From Erythroxylum novogranatense (Eukaryota; Streptophyta; Magnoliopsida; Malpighiales; Erythroxylaceae): 64,000 bases of DNA. A program made the position numbers and the translations under genes. Shown here piece by piece: positions 60,781 to 64,000 of this stretch (its first letter is position 1; the number at the start of each line of letters is the position of its first letter). The notes under the pieces were generated by a model that made no database searches, was not told the DNA's origin, and was given only the letters and a program-made list of their open reading frames with translations. The DNA lies in assembly GCA_029891385.1 (NCBI GenBank), contig CM057228.1, positions 64,300,523 through 64,364,522 of the forward strand, given 5' to 3'.

Positions 60781-62142
60781 TTACATGGCTAATACCCAAG
60801 CTTCGTCTTGAAGAGCTTCCTCAACCTTCTTAGGCTCTACTTCAGAGATAAAAGCTACATTAGCTTCTCTTCTGAATCTGGACCTTGTCTTAACTCCTTC
60901 TGAGGTCTCACCGATAATTAACTCTTCTGGATGAGAACTTTTATACTTCCAATTTCGTCTTAGTTCAATAGTTTTCGAAATATCCTCAATTTTGTTCTCA
61001 TGAGTGTCTGATGAAGTAGTTTCTATGGTATCATCTAAGTTCTTTGAAGGACCTTCATTCTCCATGTCATCTTCCTTATGGGGTTGAGAACTATCATCAA
61101 ACTTTACATGGATCGTCTCTTCAACAATCTTTGAAGTAAGGTTGTAAACTCGAAATGCCTTAGACGATGATGAGTAGCCTAGAAAGATTCCTGGATAGGT
61201 CTTCGAATCGAATTTATCCAATAGCTCTTTTGTATTCAAAATAGAACATTTGCACCTGAATGGATGAAAGTAAGATATGCTTGGTCTTCTTCCATTCCAT
61301 AACTCATAAGGAGTTTTCTTCAACATGGGTCGCAACAGAATTCTATTCTGAATATAGCATGCTGTATTCACAGCTTCTACCCAGAAATACTTAGGAAGAT
61401 TCATCTCACATAGCATGGTCCTTGCCATCTCTTGAATCGTCCTATTCTTCCTTTCAACAACTCCATTCTGTTGTGGAGTTTTAGGGGCCGAGAAGTTGTG
61501 GGAAATTCCATTCTCCTCACAGAATACTATAAACTTCTCATTTTCAAACTCTCCACCATGGTCACCCGACATCTTGGCTATGGACATTCCTTTTCATTAT
61601 GTAACTTTCGGATAAGGTTCTAAAGCACTTAAAAGACTCATCTTTGTGTGATAAGAATAATATCCAACAAAATCGAGTAAAGTCATCAACAATAACAAGT
61701 CCATATTTCTTTCTGCCAAGACTTATTGTCCTTGTTGGACCAAATAAATCCATATGTAACAATTCTAAAGGTCTAGATGAGGTTACAAAACTTTTAGAAG
61801 AAAAAGAGGTTTTAACTTGTTTTCCTTTCAAACAATTTTCACAGAAAAATTCTTTGTCAAAACTTATTTTTGGCAATCCTCTTACCAAATCATGTTTTAC
61901 CAATTTGAAATATGTTTCAAAGAAACATGACCTAGCTTTTTATGCCAGATTAGTCTTTCTTCTTTAGAAGATAGAAAACATGAAATATTTTGACTTTGAA
62001 AATCTTCTAAATTGATTTTGTAAAGATTGTTTCTTCTCTTGGCAGAGAAAAGTATACACCCATCTTTGTTTCTGACTTCGCAAAGATTTTGATTGAATAT
62101 AACTGTGAAACCAGAATCACACAATTGGTCGACGCTAATCAA
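60781..62142 (-). pseudogene. SIRE-type integrase
   Basis: The zinc finger is HHCC: IWHKKLGHVSLKHI (about 62040-61990) with CENCLKGK downstream (about 61840). The DDE core shows Asp in LHMDLFGPT, Asp in GDHGGEFEN and Glu in NGVVERKNRT. A frameshift lies between the 62142-61897 and 61903-61562 frames, and another near 61575. The last frame ends at a TAA (60781-60783) where sister elements have Gln (AMQEEL). The enzyme inserts cDNA into the genome. All three catalytic residues are intact, but the frame is broken. Confidence 0.85.
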
Positions 62143-62345
62143 GTTATGCTTCGACCATCAACAAAAGATACATTATTTATGCATGTAAAGAAATTTTTAC
62201 CTATTTTCCCGATTCCAATAATTTTGCCCTACTGGTTGTCTCCGAAAGTTACCGATCCTCCCTTCTTATACTGAAGGTCTAGGAACATAGACCTTCTTCC
62301 CATCATGTGTCGCGAGCATCCACTGTCTAAATGCCAATGGTGGTT
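62143..62345 (-). pseudogene. SIRE-type protease
   Basis: The minus strand holds LDSGCSRHM, with the aspartic protease Asp-Ser-Gly, at about 62325-62300, followed by GGSVTFGDN. It is out of frame with the upstream gag frame, which runs over it as a different reading (ending at 62266), so a frameshift lies near 62350. An in-frame stop follows GDN. Confidence 0.75.
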
Positions 62346-63988
62346 GCCGTATCTTCCAAGGAAGGATATCTGCAGGAGAAACTATTTTATTTTTTGGTAC
62401 CCAAATTTTCTTGGGTCCTTTACGGTTAGTAGTATGCATATGATATGATCTTTGATGCATATAACTAGGATGTTGTTTAAAATGAGTTATCCTATAACTT
62501 TCTTTTTGAAAGACAGATTTTTTACTAGACTGAGTCTTGTTTCCAGTAAACCCTAATCCAGTCTTATCACTCGGATGTCTACATTTTCCAAGCATTTCAT
62601 TCATTTTCTTTGTACTTTCTGTGAAAGTAGCTAAATCAGCTGATAAATTCTTAATCCTTAGTTTAAGTTGATTGATCTCTTCTGATCTGTCTACAAACTT
62701 CCTTTTATCTTCTAATTCTTTCTTTAAACAAATATTTTCTCTCTCTATTACCTCAGTATGTCTAATATTTTCTACATACTTTTTCTTTAATAGCTTATAC
62801 TGTTTCAGAATAGCATGAGAATCTTCTAACAATTCTGAGTAGGCATCATGCAAATTATCGTAGTCAGATTTTACCTCCTCATCACTATCTTCCTCGACCA
62901 TCAGGCAAATGTTCGCATGTTCTGATGACTCGGAACCTGTATCTGATTCGGATGAATCTAGGTCCTCCCAAGTTGCCATCATGCTTTTCTTGCCTTCTCT
63001 ACTCTTCTTTGGTTTCTTCTTGAGAGTAGGACATTCGGACTTATAGTGTCCAGGCTGATTGCACTCGTAGCAGATAATAGAAGACTTCTAGTTTAGCTTC
63101 ATCTTTCCCCTCTTTCGAATGTCGGTTCCTCTCGGGCTTCTTCTTCCACATCGTCTTATCTTTCTGGAGATGAAAGATAATTCTTCATCTTCATCACTTG
63201 ACTCTGATTCTGATTGGCTGGAGTTGTCATCCTTTGATTCTTCAATTTTTAACGCTTTTGATGACTTCCTCCTTCTCTGAATCTTATGATTCTTCTGTCC
63301 GGCCTTTAGTACTATCGACTTGTCCCGCTTGGGCTTGTCTTCAGCATTAAGTTCAACTTCATGAATCTTTAAGGATCCCAGCAACTCATCCAGCTTTAAC
63401 ACGCTCAAGTCTTTGGCTTCAGACCGCTTGATAACTTTAGGTCTCCATCTCTTAGGAAGACTTCTTAGAATCTTTCGAACATGATCTTGATTGTTGTATG
63501 TCCTTCCAAGAGCTTTCAATCCATTGACAATTGTTTGAAATCTTCCAAACATTTGATCAATAGATTCTTCATCTTCCATCCTGAAAAGTTCATATTGATG
63601 CACAAGAACACTTATCTTGGATTCTTTAACTTGGCTTGTGCCTTCATGAGTAATGGACAATGTGTCCCACATCTCTTTTGTAGTGTCGCAGCCGTGCACT
63701 TTGTCGTACTCGCTCCTGCTTAGGGCACACGTCAAGAAAAATTTCACCTTTGAATTTAGTTGTATTCTTGTTTTCTGATCAACCATCCATCTGTTCCGTG
63801 GAATAGAATTGCCTTCTTCATCTACAGGTGTATAAGGTTCGTTCTCTATTACGTCCCAAAGGTCGACATGAGTAGATTCGATGAATAACCGCATCCTATC
63901 TTTCCAAAGAGTGATAGTCTTCTCCATTGAATCTTTGGAGGTCTAGTGGTGAGGCTCCTTCAAATGATGTATACATGTGACTCGCCAT
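62266..63988 (-). pseudogene. SIRE-type gag with zinc knuckle
   Basis: The likely native start is ATG 63988 (MASHMYTSFEG...). A one-base shift near 63910 moves it into the long 63927-63088 frame, which has the copia gag (UBN2/DUF4219-type) core WKDRMRLFIEST, AKEMWDTL-like KEMWDTLS and a HEVELN end. A TAG at 63088-63090 interrupts. The same frame continues with the zinc knuckle CYECNQPGHYKSEC (CX2CX4HX4C), then an acidic, coiled-coil C-terminal part (62982-62266) with NICLMVEEDSDEE and LKKKYVENIRHTE. The TAG most likely replaces a sense codon. Gag forms the particle and binds the RNA. Confidence 0.85.
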
Positions 63989-64000
63989 TATCTTTAATCC

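Larger units (their letters stand above)
55497..64000 (-). mobile_element. SIRE-type Ty1/copia retrotransposon, 5' end outside window
   Basis: Read leftward from the right edge: gag, protease, integrase, RT and RNase H, an extra 3' ORF, polypurine tract and 3' LTR. Integrase before RT is copia. The large gag with one zinc knuckle, the ~2.3 kb extra ORF after RNase H, and an LTR end with a run of Gs (AGAAGGGGGGG on the plus strand) point to the SIRE/Maximus lineage, judged from memory. Lesions are few: two probable in-frame stops and several single frameshifts. This suggests a young but inactive copy. The 5' LTR and PBS lie beyond 64000. It appears to be inserted into the LTR starting at 43208. 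Confidence 0.85.

Overview
The window is plant nuclear DNA, most likely from an AT-rich eudicot. The evidence is one three-exon R2R3-MYB gene and a dense pile of plant retroelements: Ty3/gypsy Athila-like pol and gag, Ty1/copia including a SIRE-type element, a LINE, a CACTA transposon and long LTRs with initiator-Met primer sites. I see no tRNA, rRNA, CRISPR array or bacterial-type operon. Only the MYB gene (17974-19477, minus) looks like an intact host gene. The SIRE-type element at the right end is the only other region with long reading frames.

Layout, left to right. 1-2680: decayed Athila-like pol on the minus strand. 2701-12075: a minus-strand LTR (family TGTTGGACC...) split by a ~6.0 kb CACTA element (4254-10244, target duplication GCA), with a primer-binding site at 2685-2696. 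12076-16025: decayed Ty1/copia on the minus strand with its 3' LTR. 16026-17970: intergenic. 17974-19477: MYB gene. 20240-20565 and 32181-32640: a LINE reverse transcriptase relic split by an 11.6 kb two-LTR element (20566-32180, duplication TTTAA). That element has ~4.0 kb LTRs and a 3.6 kb internal region with no convincing gene, i.e. the layout of a large retrotransposon derivative (LARD). 33128-36137: remnants of a gypsy element with two related LTRs. 37858-39300: decayed Athila-like gag. 39629-55496: LTRs stacked inside one another, including a 4.8 kb solo LTR (44737-49557, duplication AATTC) and a 4.5 kb probable solo LTR (50068-54531). 55497-64000: a SIRE-type Ty1/copia element on the minus strand with gag, protease, integrase, RT/RNase H, an extra 3' ORF and the 3' LTR. 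Its 5' LTR lies beyond the window.

The most unusual signals lie inside the long LTRs. Several LTR families in both orientations share (a) a degenerate module repeated about every 180-190 bp, and (b) a short hairpin of the form GAGYT...ARCTC with apparent compensatory changes, followed by ACCC and, 20-35 bp later, an AG that looks like a splice acceptor. One LTR carries an exact-period 377 bp triplication over the hairpin segment. These were found by eye and need alignment-based testing.
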